Below, piece by piece: positions 17,739 through 26,088 of a stretch of 64,000 nucleotides of DNA. Made by a program: the position numbers and the translations under genes. Source of the DNA: CAZMSQ01 sp964569025 (GTDB taxonomy: Bacteria > Bacteroidota > Bacteroidia > Chitinophagales > Saprospiraceae); NCBI GenBank assembly GCA_964569025.1, contig CAZMSQ010000008.1, positions 27,046 through 91,045 on the forward strand, read 5' to 3'. The first letter of the stretch is position 1; each line of letters starts with the position of its first letter. The notes under the pieces were generated by a model, which was not told the DNA's origin, searched no databases, and saw only the letters and a list, made by a program, of their open reading frames with translations.

Positions 17739-18608
17739 TTATTGGTTGTTATGACCGCGGGGGGCTGCAAGATGCGGAAGTTGCTGCCAGAGCAGGTCGG
17801 GAAGGCTAGTAGAGGTAACCGAGCTGGCGGTTGTAAATTCCAGCTCACCGAGCGAATTGGCGACCACTGCCCGGGCGTGGAACAGGCCATTGGCATCTGC
17901 ATGGCACCAGGCGCCGAAGGCAGGTACTCCGGCTTCGTGGGCCAGCTGATACAGGCGGCGTTCTACATTGGTGCAGCGGGCTACATCTTTATGGTGGCAG
18001 GCACGCAGGGTCCGGCGCAGAGGGAGATTGTGGGCCAGAGTCAGAAAGGCCACTGTGCCGCTGCCAGGCAGGGGCAGGAACTCTGCAGGATTGAGTCTGA
18101 CGACAGAGGAGGTAGGAGAATGTGCCAGCCAGCGGGAAGCGACAGAAAGCGGGCAGAGTATCGCATCGAGGTCAGGCCAAGGCCAATTAATTTGATTCGG
18201 GAGTTCATCAGGCATGTGGATAGGTACGGCCTGCCAGTCTGGCCGGATTTCTCTGAGCTGGAGTTGTGCGAGCATGCAGGAAGTGCCAATTTTCGCCATA
18301 CGAGGCAAATCAGAGAGCCGTGCAGGGGTGGGAAAGTTGGGGCCAATCAGTACTGCGAATGCTGGGTCGGTCCGGTTGGTCAGTGCTGCAATAACCAGAT
18401 CATTTGGCAGAAAGGGTGGGGCCGCATCAAGAGGTAACGCCAGAAGGTCTGACGAACCGGACCGAAGCGCTGCAATATGGTCAGGGAGAGCCTGGTTTGG
18501 AAGAGCGTATTCGGTAACTGAAATAAAGCCACCTCGTGAGAGTGCATACGCTGCACGGTCAGCAGATTCAGCGTGTGGAGAAGAAAAGATTATATCCATA
18601 CGGATCAT
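17739..18608 (-). CDS. HemC-like (porphobilinogen deaminase-fold) protein, catalytic residues lost
   Basis: A 289-residue protein, close to HemC length (~300). The order of HemC blocks is kept: LRSGSSDLLALPLDAAPPFL for the HSxKDVP region, KIGTSCMLAQLQLREIRPDW for GTSSLRRxxQL..RPD, EFLPLPGSGTVAFLTL for LPAVGQGAVGIE, NVERRLYQLAHEAGVPAFGA for AERAxxxxLEGGCQVPIGxY. Every key residue differs: Lys and the catalytic Asp of KDVP are Asp and Ala, the substrate-binding Arg pair is Leu-Ala, and the Cys that holds the dipyrromethane cofactor is Val (or deleted). It cannot work as a normal deaminase. ATG 18608 (or 18599) starts it; it is divergent from the membrane hydrolase gene. Role unknown. Confidence 0.7.
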   Translation of the reverse strand: MIRMDIIFSSPHAESADRAAYALSRGGFISVTEYALPNQALPDHIAALRSGSSDLLALPLDAAPPFLPNDLVIAALTNRTDPAFAVLIGPNFPTPARLSDLPRMAKIGTSCMLAQLQLREIRPDWQAVPIHMPDELPNQINWPWPDLDAILCPLSVASRWLAHSPTSSVVRLNPAEFLPLPGSGTVAFLTLAHNLPLRRTLRACHHKDVARCTNVERRLYQLAHEAGVPAFGAWCHADANGLFHARAVVANSLGELEFTTASSVTSTSLPDLLWQQLPHLAAPRGHNNQ

Positions 18609-18662
18609 GGTTTGAAGGATGGTAAAAATAGGAGAAAGTCTGGCAAAACGGTCGGCGGGATG

Positions 18663-18670
18663 TATCTTTG
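18663..18670 (+). promoter_or_regulatory. minus-7 box TATCTTTG ending 5 bases before ATG
   Basis: TATCTTTG followed by CCCCT and the ATG at 18676. If this is the true minus-7 element, transcription would start at or next to the A of ATG, giving a leaderless mRNA. Confidence 0.55.
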
Positions 18671-18675
18671 CCCCT

Positions 18676-19902
18676 ATGGATTCTCTTTCACAAATCGTAC
18701 TTGGTGCAGCCTGTGGCGAGGTAGTGCTTGGGCGCAAGGTAGGCAACAGGGCTATGTTTTGGGGGGCAGTGGCGGGGACCATCCCGGATTTGGACATCAT
18801 TGCCAATCTGTTTACAGACCCTATTTCAGCCATGGCAATGCACCGGGGCATTTCTCATTCTTTTTTCTTTGCCTTCACAGCGCCGATTCTGTTTGGTTGG
18901 TTGGTCAGCCGCTTTTATTCGACGGGTATTCACCAGAAGAAGTGGTTCAGACGGACCAAAATTCTGTTTTGGCTGTTGTTGGTCTGGGGGGCTATCAACG
19001 GAGGACTGTATCGAGCCGGGGGTCAATTTAGCCTGCCTGTATTTTTGTGGTCATCAGCAGGAGCCTTGGGGCTTGGGTTGCTCCTGGAGTGGCTCTATGT
19101 GCGGCCTGAGCAGTCAGATGTGGCGGTCAGCTGGAAATCCTGGGCCTGGTTGTTTTTCTGGGCCATTCTCACCCACCCCCTACTGGACTCATGCACCGCT
19201 TATGGCACGCAATTGTTTCAGCCGTTTTCTGATTATCGGGTGGCTTTTGACAATATTTCGGTGGTGGATCCACTTTACACCCTTCCCTTTTTGTTATGTT
19301 TAATCGGCGCCAGCATCTTGACCAGGCGCCATCCATGGCGGGGCCGAGTCAATCAGCTCGGGCTGGTGCTGAGCTGTGGCTATCTGCTCCTGACGTTTTT
19401 CCATAAACGCCGAGTCAACGAGGTCTTTGAAGCCGCCCTCGAGCGAGAGCAGATTACCTATTCCCGGCTGATCACCACCCCAACCATTCTCAACAACCTC
19501 CTCTGGCAAGGGCTTGCAGAAGGGGATACAGCTTTTTACTACGGGCAGTATTCTCTGCTGGATCCGGAGCCTGTTGTCAGGACGATCACCATTTTTCCCA
19601 AGCAGTGGCATTTGTTGGACGGGCATCAGGACGACAAAGATATTCAGACCATGAAGTGGTTTACAGATGGGCTCTACAATGTTACAGAGCGCCCCGATGG
19701 TCGCTTGATGTTCATCCACATGAAATACGGCCTAATGGGGCCGCAGGCTGATTCTTCGGCAAACTTTGTGTGGTTTTGGATGCTTGAAGAAAAGGAAGAC
19801 GGCAGTTGGACTGGGCGGACTGCTCCGGAAGATCGGATGTTTGATGCGGATGATTTCAGGCGTTTCCGGGAGCGGGTATTTGGCAATCCGGCACCAGACT
19901 AA
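18676..19902 (+). CDS. YdjM/DUF457-type membrane-bound metal-dependent hydrolase
   Basis: A 408-residue protein of the DUF457/YdjM family. N-terminal MDSLSQIVLGAACGEVVLG, AGTIPDLDIIANLF and MHRGISHSFFF carry the His/Asp motif of this group, and LTHPLLDSCTAYGTQLFQPF carries the second half. Five or six transmembrane helices lie between residues ~60 and 250; the last ~150 residues are soluble. Members are inner-membrane proteins of uncertain substrate. ATG 18676 fits the family start and the TATCTTTG box just upstream; the ORF extension to 18619 overlaps the divergent HemC-like gene's leader. Its stop overlaps that of the next, convergent gene (CTAA shared). Confidence 0.85.
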   Translation: MDSLSQIVLGAACGEVVLGRKVGNRAMFWGAVAGTIPDLDIIANLFTDPISAMAMHRGISHSFFFAFTAPILFGWLVSRFYSTGIHQKKWFRRTKILFWLLLVWGAINGGLYRAGGQFSLPVFLWSSAGALGLGLLLEWLYVRPEQSDVAVSWKSWAWLFFWAILTHPLLDSCTAYGTQLFQPFSDYRVAFDNISVVDPLYTLPFLLCLIGASILTRRHPWRGRVNQLGLVLSCGYLLLTFFHKRRVNEVFEAALEREQITYSRLITTPTILNNLLWQGLAEGDTAFYYGQYSLLDPEPVVRTITIFPKQWHLLDGHQDDKDIQTMKWFTDGLYNVTERPDGRLMFIHMKYGLMGPQADSSANFVWFWMLEEKEDGSWTGRTAPEDRMFDADDFRRFRERVFGNPAPD

Positions 19903-20816
19903 ATCCGGTTGGTGCGCAGGTGTTGAATCGCCTCACGAAGGTTGGGGTGTTGGAATTCGAATCCGCTGGCGAGAATTTTCTGAGCCGAAACCCGACTGCC
20001 AGTCAGCACGGCATCTGCCATTTCGCCCAGCGCGAGTCTGAGTGCGAATTCCGGGGCAGGGAGCATCAGACCGGGGGCCTTCATGGCTGCCATGATTTCG
20101 CGCACAAATTCTTTATTGCGCAATGGGGTGGGTGCTACTCCATTGAACGGGCCGCTGAGGGATTCTGACTCCGCGAGATGCACAAATATCCCGGTGAGGT
20201 CATCGATGTGAATCCAGGAATACCACTGCTGACCTGATCCGAAATAGGTACCAAGGCGAAAGTGCAGCGGTGTCATAATTTTTGGGAGGGCGCCACCCCG
20301 TGTTGAAAGCACAAGACCAATTCGCACCCAGGCGGTTCGGATGCCGGTGGTTTCGGCGGCTTGGGTTATGGCATGCTCCCACACCTTACAGCTTTCTGCG
20401 AGAAAGCCGGATTTGCCGGGGGCAGAATTTTCTTCGAGCCATTCATCGTGGCGGTCTCCGTAATAGCCAATGGCTGATGCGGAGAGGAAGGCTTTGGGCT
20501 GGTGACCGGATTCTCGAATTTTTTCTGCCAGCAGGGTGGTTGATAGCACCCTGCTCGAGATGATAAGTTCTTTCCGTTTTTTGGTCCATGGCTGGTCAGC
20601 AATGCCGGCCCCTGCCAGGTTGATGACGATGTCTGCATGCTCAAGGGGCTCCGGATCGAGGGTACCTTCGGCGGGATTCCAGGCATAAGCCGGAAATCGG
20701 GCACTTAAATCTTTGGTGCGGCTGTAATGAAAGACCGTGTAACCGCGTTCAAGAAATGCATGGCTGAGGCGCAGACCGACCAGTCCGCTGCCTCCGCCTA
20801 TCAGGACTGTGGGCAT
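19899..20816 (-). CDS. TIGR01777-family NAD-dependent epimerase/dehydratase
   Basis: A 305-residue SDR-fold protein (TIGR01777 with C-terminal DUF1731). Cofactor motif VLIGGGSGLVGLRL at the N-terminus, DIVINLAGAGIADQPW, the active-site-like SASAIGYYGD and RIGLVLSTRGGALPKI. The C-terminal DUF1731 segment is PEFALRLALGEMADAVLTGS. Its substrate is unknown; the E. coli relative is YfcH. Start ATG 20816 is fixed by the Rossmann motif directly after it. Confidence 0.9.
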   Translation of the reverse strand: MPTVLIGGGSGLVGLRLSHAFLERGYTVFHYSRTKDLSARFPAYAWNPAEGTLDPEPLEHADIVINLAGAGIADQPWTKKRKELIISSRVLSTTLLAEKIRESGHQPKAFLSASAIGYYGDRHDEWLEENSAPGKSGFLAESCKVWEHAITQAAETTGIRTAWVRIGLVLSTRGGALPKIMTPLHFRLGTYFGSGQQWYSWIHIDDLTGIFVHLAESESLSGPFNGVAPTPLRNKEFVREIMAAMKAPGLMLPAPEFALRLALGEMADAVLTGSRVSAQKILASGFEFQHPNLREAIQHLRTNRI

Positions 20817-20924
20817 GCGTTGTTTTTTGAAGTGGAAATTAGTCTCTACTTTTGGAAGCAACAGCGTCCCGCGCAAAGTGTTGTCCGAACCATCAACAGC
20901 TGCACCGCCGAAATCTTACAGCCC

Positions 20925-22712
20925 ATGAATTTCCGACTCACGTTTTTTTTGCTCTCTATCGCTTGTGGTTCTTCCATTCTGTTGTCATCATGCGGTGAGG
21001 GCAGTTCTGCCCCCAACCTGGTGGCCGGTCGTGAGGCCTCTGATCTCGTCATCCGTCAGGAAGCGGAGCCCGACGTACTCAATCCGATATGCACGGGAAG
21101 CGGATATGCAACCAATGTGTTTATGCACATTTTCCTCCCGCTGATGGAATATCACCCACGAACGCTGGAGTATGTCCCGGTCCTTGTGAAGGGAGAGCCG
21201 GAGGTCAGAGAGGTGACTGAGGGGCCTTATACCGGCGGTGTCAGGTATACGTATGAATTTCTCGAAGAAGCCCGATGGGATGATGGCACTCCCGTCACGG
21301 CGGCAGACTATGCTTTTACCGTCAAGGCGGCCCTCAATCCGCTTGTAGAAGGCAATCGGTGGCGGGGATACCTTTCGTCAATCAAACAAGTAGAAGCAGA
21401 TCCGGTGAATCCGAAGCGATTCTCAGTGACTGTCTTTCCCGAATTTGCGGGTAGTCTGCTCACCAGTAGCAACTTTCTGATATATCCGGCCCACGTCTAT
21501 GACGCTGACGGGCTCTTAGACAATATTGATATTGGGCAGCTTTCAGATGCTGATGCTGCCTCTGCGCTGGCAGCAGAAAATCCCGGGCTGGCCGGGTTTG
21601 CTGAAGCATTCAACAGCGAGAAATTTGCCAGAGAGCCCGGGTTTGTCCAGGGCTGCGGACCGTATGCACTGGAGGCATGGGAAACGGGGCAATACATCAC
21701 TTTGTCCAAGAAACAGGATTGGTGGGGAGAAGCACTTGCATCTGAGCGGGATATTCTCGCAGCCTACCCCGAAAAGCTGATATTCAAGACCATTCCAGAC
21801 CCTGCTACAACTGCCGCAATGCTGAAAAGTCAGGAAATTGATCTGGTATTCCTGCCCCCGAGCCGGGAGTTGATAGACATTCGCGAGAATGACCTGACTC
21901 GTGAGCACTATGATGTCATTGAAACGGAGACGGACGAAATTTACTGGGTACCGATGAATACGCAGAGTCGGGTCTTACAGGACCGCCGTGTCAGAAAGGC
22001 TATTGCGCATCTCATGGATGTGGATCAAATGCTTGAGGAGTTGTCATTTGGAATGGGCCAGCGCCTGATTGGGCCGATTCCCCCAAGCAGGGCAACCTAC
22101 CACGATGGACTTCCGCTCATTGATTTTTCGGTCGAAAAGGCAGTGGCTCTGCTGGACTCGGCAGGCTGGATAGATTCGGATGGAAACGGGATTCGAGATA
22201 AAGAAATTGATGGGAATCAAGTCGAGCTAAAGGTCCGGTATTTTACATCTTCAGGGAGTGCTGTTGGCAAGCCGGCAGGGTTGTTGTTGAAGGAGAATGC
22301 CCGTCAGGCTGGTGTCGATGTAGACGTTCAATACAAAGAGTTCAAGGTCATCCAGAGAAACTGGGCAGAGCGCGACTATGACCTCTCACCAGCCAGAATG
22401 CGTCTTTCACCGGCGCCTTTTGACCCCAATCAGCGGTACCATACCAGTAGCGATCGTCCTGATGGAAGCAACATTATGGGATTTGGCAATGCAGAAAGTG
22501 ATGCGGTCATTGAGAAAATCCGCTATGCTGAGGGTGAAGAGCGCCAACAAGCATATCTTGATTTTCAAGAGATTGTATATCGTGAGCAGCCGGCTATTTT
22601 CCTCTATTCACCCGTGAATGCGGTGATTGTGCACAATCGGTTTGATGCGTGGGCTTCTTCTCGTCGACCAGGGTATTTCCCGCAGTATTTCCGGCTTTCC
22701 GGGAGCAATTAA
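20925..22712 (+). CDS. ABC transporter substrate-binding lipoprotein (peptide/nickel class, SBP_bac_5)
   Basis: A 595-residue extracytoplasmic solute-binding protein. Signal peptide with lipobox LLSSC (Cys23). The SBP_bac_5 hallmarks are RQEAEPDVLNPICTG, LEEARWDDGTPVTAADYAFT, RVRKAIAHLMDVDQML and AVALLDSAGWIDSDGNGIRD. It should capture oligopeptides or similar ligands for the two permeases that follow. ATG 20925 was chosen because the ORF upstream of it has no signal and overlaps the leader of the divergent TIGR01777 gene. First gene of an SBP-permease-permease operon. Confidence 0.93.
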   Translation: MNFRLTFFLLSIACGSSILLSSCGEGSSAPNLVAGREASDLVIRQEAEPDVLNPICTGSGYATNVFMHIFLPLMEYHPRTLEYVPVLVKGEPEVREVTEGPYTGGVRYTYEFLEEARWDDGTPVTAADYAFTVKAALNPLVEGNRWRGYLSSIKQVEADPVNPKRFSVTVFPEFAGSLLTSSNFLIYPAHVYDADGLLDNIDIGQLSDADAASALAAENPGLAGFAEAFNSEKFAREPGFVQGCGPYALEAWETGQYITLSKKQDWWGEALASERDILAAYPEKLIFKTIPDPATTAAMLKSQEIDLVFLPPSRELIDIRENDLTREHYDVIETETDEIYWVPMNTQSRVLQDRRVRKAIAHLMDVDQMLEELSFGMGQRLIGPIPPSRATYHDGLPLIDFSVEKAVALLDSAGWIDSDGNGIRDKEIDGNQVELKVRYFTSSGSAVGKPAGLLLKENARQAGVDVDVQYKEFKVIQRNWAERDYDLSPARMRLSPAPFDPNQRYHTSSDRPDGSNIMGFGNAESDAVIEKIRYAEGEERQQAYLDFQEIVYREQPAIFLYSPVNAVIVHNRFDAWASSRRPGYFPQYFRLSGSN

Positions 22713-22737
22713 ACCGGGAGCGCATGAGGAGGGGCCT

Positions 22738-24204
22738 ATGCTGATTTATTTGCTCAAAAGGCTGGTGGCAGTCATACCGACCCTGCTCATAGTGACGGTC
22801 ATTGCGTTTTTGCTGAGCAGGCTGACGCCAGGAGACCCTGTTGCACGTCTGTGCGGAGATACGGGTCCCGAAGATCGTCAGGGCTATTTCAACCAAAGGG
22901 AGGCCGACCGTCGGTATGCAGATTGTGCCAGGCTGCTGGGGCTCGACAAGCCTGCATTCTACTTTTCAGTGCTGCCACTTGCATTTCCCGACACCCTTTT
23001 TCGCGAGATTCGAACATTCCGGAGGCGAGCAGCCCGGCAACTTCTCCGCACCTATGGGAATTGGCCGGCAGTTGAGGGCTATCGGCAGGCTATTACTGAG
23101 GCGGTGCAAAAGCTTCCGCTGCAATCACAAAATAATGAAGGCCGGGATTATGTAACACAAATCCGAAGTCGTCTGCTGCTGTTGCATGTGACAGGAGGGG
23201 CTGCCAGGGCGGAGTATCTGATCGGGGAAATTGAGGCCTTGTCAGCTTCATTGGCACAAATTTCCCAGGATGGTATGGTGAAGGATTCCGGTGAATATGC
23301 TGAAGCCATAGTTGCTCTCAGGTCAGCTTACGGACAGATGGTGCAAGGTCGGGGCCGATGGAAACTGTTGCTGCCCACACTGCGGTGGTACGGATCAGAC
23401 AATCAATACCATCACTGGCTCTCGGGAGTCATACAAGGCAATCTTGGCATCTCATATCAAGACCGAAAGCCGGTGGGAGAGAAAATTCTAGCGTCTGCGC
23501 GCTGGACGCTCCTCATCAATTCACTGGCCATATTGGGTGCCTTTACGCTGGCAATCCCCCTTGGGGTTTGGAGTGCTTCCAGGGAAGGAAGGCGTCTTGA
23601 CCGGGTGGTCAGTTGGGTGCTGTTCGGCTTGTACTCTCTGCCTGCATTTTGGGTCGCAACTTTGCTGATTCTTTTTGTGACCACGCCTGAATATGGAATG
23701 TGGCTTGACTGGTTTCCTTCGGGCGGACTTGGTAATGCGTCTTTTGGTGTCGGCTTTTTGGCCAGAGCTCTTGATGTGCTGTGGCACATCACATTGCCCG
23801 TTTTGTGCCTCACCTATGGATCACTTGCCCTCATTGCCCGTCAGATGCGGGGGAGTATGGCCGAGGTACTTGGCCGTCAGTTTATTCTGACGGCCCGTGC
23901 GAAGGGACTGAGGGAGCAGGCGGTGGTGTGGCGTCATGCCTTTCGCAATGCCCTGTCTCCGATTATTACTTTGATAGGGTCTGTAGTACCGGCTTTGTTG
24001 GCAGGGTCAGTCATTATTGAATATATTTTCAGTATTCCGGGAATGGGTCAACTGACTTATCAGTCGATAGTGGCGGAAGACTGGCCAGTGGTTTTCGGGA
24101 TTCTCCTTATTGCATCCCTTCTCACCATGCTGGGTAATTTGCTGGCAGATACGCTCTACACGATTTCCGATCCGAGGGTTTCTTTTCAAAAGAAAGGCGT
24201 ATGA
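22738..24204 (+). CDS. peptide ABC transporter permease, DppB/YejB class with a large insertion
   Basis: A 488-residue inner-membrane permease. Helix 1 is YLLKRLVAVIPTLLIVTVIA, and the DppB motif LSRLTPGDPV follows. Then residues ~40-230 form a hydrophilic insertion absent from typical DppB (about 310-340 residues). The core resumes at GVIQGNLGISYQDRKPVGEK. The EAA loop for ATPase contact, ARAKGLREQAVVWRHAFRNA, and the C-terminal IEYIFSIPGMGQLTYQSI are normal. ATG 22738 is preceded by a rare good Shine-Dalgarno, AGGAGGGG. It starts 25 bases after the binding protein gene and overlaps the next gene by 4 bases (ATGA). Confidence 0.92.
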   Translation: MLIYLLKRLVAVIPTLLIVTVIAFLLSRLTPGDPVARLCGDTGPEDRQGYFNQREADRRYADCARLLGLDKPAFYFSVLPLAFPDTLFREIRTFRRRAARQLLRTYGNWPAVEGYRQAITEAVQKLPLQSQNNEGRDYVTQIRSRLLLLHVTGGAARAEYLIGEIEALSASLAQISQDGMVKDSGEYAEAIVALRSAYGQMVQGRGRWKLLLPTLRWYGSDNQYHHWLSGVIQGNLGISYQDRKPVGEKILASARWTLLINSLAILGAFTLAIPLGVWSASREGRRLDRVVSWVLFGLYSLPAFWVATLLILFVTTPEYGMWLDWFPSGGLGNASFGVGFLARALDVLWHITLPVLCLTYGSLALIARQMRGSMAEVLGRQFILTARAKGLREQAVVWRHAFRNALSPIITLIGSVVPALLAGSVIIEYIFSIPGMGQLTYQSIVAEDWPVVFGILLIASLLTMLGNLLADTLYTISDPRVSFQKKGV

Positions 24205-25460
24205 GCCGGATGTCTTCTTCTGCACAGGCTGGCGGCTCTATTATTGTTCCCCTATTTCGGGAACCACATGTGCGGCGTGGCTTATGGATTGTAGCCTTCA
24301 TTGCATTCCTGAGTTTGTTTGGCGACTTTTTGGCCAATGACCGGCCATTGGCTTGCCGTCTGGATGGGGCTGTGTATTTTCCTGCGGCCAGGGGCATGAT
24401 GGTGGATTGGGGCATCATTCGATGGCAGCCAGGCCTTGTGCCTGAGAAGTGGAAAGGGCGCTCTTACGACTGGGTGGTCTATGCTCCGGTAGCCTGGTCG
24501 GCGAAATCCATCGATCCGGTAAATATGAATGCTGTCGGTCCTTTTGAGCATCAGCGTCTCGATTCGCCGCGCTACAGGCACTGGCTAGGCACTGATCAAT
24601 ACGGACGCGATGTGGCAGCAGGCCTTGTGTCTGGGGCCCGGGTTTCACTCTCGGTTGGCCTTCTTTCGATGGTTCTTGCGGGTCTTATTGGACTCATTCT
24701 CGGCTCTTTGGCAGGTTATTTCGGAGATCAGGGTTTGTGTCTGACACTTGCCGAGCTGGGTATTCCTCTTGCGGGAGTGTGCATGGGCCTCTTTGGGACA
24801 ATCAGCCTGTTGGCAGTTCCTGCTGATTTGTTTGGTAATGAATGGCTAAAATGGCTTGCCCTTTCCGTGTATCTCTCTTTATGGCTCGCTCTTTCATATG
24901 GTTGCGTCAGGTTGGTTCACCAATTCAAATGGGCAAGGCGGTCGATCACGATTCCCGCAGATCTTCTCATCATGAGGCTCATTGAAGTCTTTCAGTCTAT
25001 TCCTGTCCTTCTTTTTATTCTTTCTCTTCTGGCACTTTTCACAACTTCTTCCCTTCTCTCCATCGCCCTCATCATCGGTTTTGTGCGGTGGACCACCATT
25101 GCGCGCTTTGTACGGGCCGAGTTGTTGAGAATTCGAGAGCTCGAATATATGGATTCGGCGCGTGCATCCGGCTTGACCCATTGGCGCATATTGATAGGTC
25201 ATGCGCTTCCGAATGCCATGACCCCCGTTTTGATTACCCTGGCATTTGGAGTGGCATCGGCCATTCTTGCGGAGGCATCTCTTTCATTTCTCGGCATTGG
25301 GGTGCCTCAAGATACCGTGACTTGGGGAGGGTTGCTGCAGTCGGCTCGCGCCGATGTCAGCGCCTGGTGGCTTGCTCTCTTTCCGGGGGCTTTTATTTTC
25401 CTGACAGTGCTGAGCTTCAATCTCATTGGAGAGGGCCTCCGCAAGAGAGATAACAGATAG
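24201..25460 (+). CDS. peptide ABC transporter permease, DppC/YejE class with insertions
   Basis: A 419-residue permease (usual length about 300). After helix 1 it has FLANDRPLACRLDGAVYFP, a segment like that of YejE-type permeases, then ~90 extra residues before the canonical HWLGTDQYGRDV. A second insertion of ~80 residues with two predicted membrane segments follows GYFGDQGLC. The EAA loop is ARASGLTHWRILIGHALPNA, and SLSFLGIGVPQDTVTWGG is the standard C-terminal motif. Translation is coupled to the upstream permease. No ATPase gene follows; the next gene is on the other strand, so the ATPases must be encoded elsewhere. Confidence 0.92.
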   Translation: MSRMSSSAQAGGSIIVPLFREPHVRRGLWIVAFIAFLSLFGDFLANDRPLACRLDGAVYFPAARGMMVDWGIIRWQPGLVPEKWKGRSYDWVVYAPVAWSAKSIDPVNMNAVGPFEHQRLDSPRYRHWLGTDQYGRDVAAGLVSGARVSLSVGLLSMVLAGLIGLILGSLAGYFGDQGLCLTLAELGIPLAGVCMGLFGTISLLAVPADLFGNEWLKWLALSVYLSLWLALSYGCVRLVHQFKWARRSITIPADLLIMRLIEVFQSIPVLLFILSLLALFTTSSLLSIALIIGFVRWTTIARFVRAELLRIRELEYMDSARASGLTHWRILIGHALPNAMTPVLITLAFGVASAILAEASLSFLGIGVPQDTVTWGGLLQSARADVSAWWLALFPGAFIFLTVLSFNLIGEGLRKRDNR

Positions 25461-25518
25461 AGAATGGCAATTTCCGACTTCGAAAATAGATGGGTTCAAA
25501 AGTTTTGGAGCTGAAGGG

Positions 25519-26064
25519 TTATTTGATGGAGTCAGCAGGTATGTTCACATCAATAACCTCGCGAATGGCCTCGTTGTATATGGTCAGGGCCAGATTGTAA
25601 TGCTTAATTTTCCACTGTCCATCAATGAGTTGGACGACTCCGGACCCCCGGCAGGTACCCATCCAGGTGTCGAGAAGCTCTTCGAACCAGCACAGGGTGC
25701 CATCTTCTGAGCAGTACCATTCACGGTGGTGAGGGGTGAAATCCCAGGCGCTTTCTTTTTGAAAATGAGGCATGGCCCACTCCTGGAAGGATTCTCGGGT
25801 CCACCGTTCAGAAGGATCTGTACCGAGGTAAATGCCACCGGGAGCCATACTGCCGAAAAAAAGGTCTTCATCGGCAGAAGCGGCAGCGCGGTGCCAGGCA
25901 TCCAGAAATTGATTGAGGGAGGAATCCAGGGGCACTTTGCCCTGACTAATGACATGCTCAGAGGAAGATGCAGAATCGTGATTGTCTGTGGGTTGACAAG
26001 AATGCAGACTTCCCAAAAGGGCTGCGGTGAGAATGAGGTGTGTGAATCTGAGCATAGAATTCAT
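25519..26064 (-). CDS. putative lipoprotein with NTF2/SnoaL-like domain
   Basis: A 181-residue protein with a lipobox (LHSC, Cys23 from ATG 26064) and a single mature domain of ~125 residues that reads like an NTF2-like (SnoaL/DUF4440) fold: LNQFLDAWHRAAASADEDLFF, then a Trp-rich stretch and a C-terminal VQLIDGQWKIKHYNLALT. NTF2-like domains form cone-shaped pockets used as enzymes or ligand binders; no catalytic residues can be picked out. It starts 24 bases after the ATP-grasp-like gene stop, so the two form an operon. Alternative starts are ATG at 26088 and 26055. Confidence 0.7.
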   Translation of the reverse strand: MNSMLRFTHLILTAALLGSLHSCQPTDNHDSASSSEHVISQGKVPLDSSLNQFLDAWHRAAASADEDLFFGSMAPGGIYLGTDPSERWTRESFQEWAMPHFQKESAWDFTPHHREWYCSEDGTLCWFEELLDTWMGTCRGSGVVQLIDGQWKIKHYNLALTIYNEAIREVIDVNIPADSIK

Positions 26065-26088
26065 AGCTGTTAGGCTGAAGATTTTCAA

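Noticed and set aside
18609..18851. Upstream extension of the HemC-like frame to 18851
   Set aside because: The extra 81 codons are antisense to the YdjM-type gene and have no HemC similarity; ATG 18608 is preferred.
19950..19965. TTCGAATCC, a T-loop-like sequence that might mark a tRNA
   Set aside because: It lies inside the TIGR01777 gene and no acceptor stem, D-arm or anticodon arm can be formed around it.
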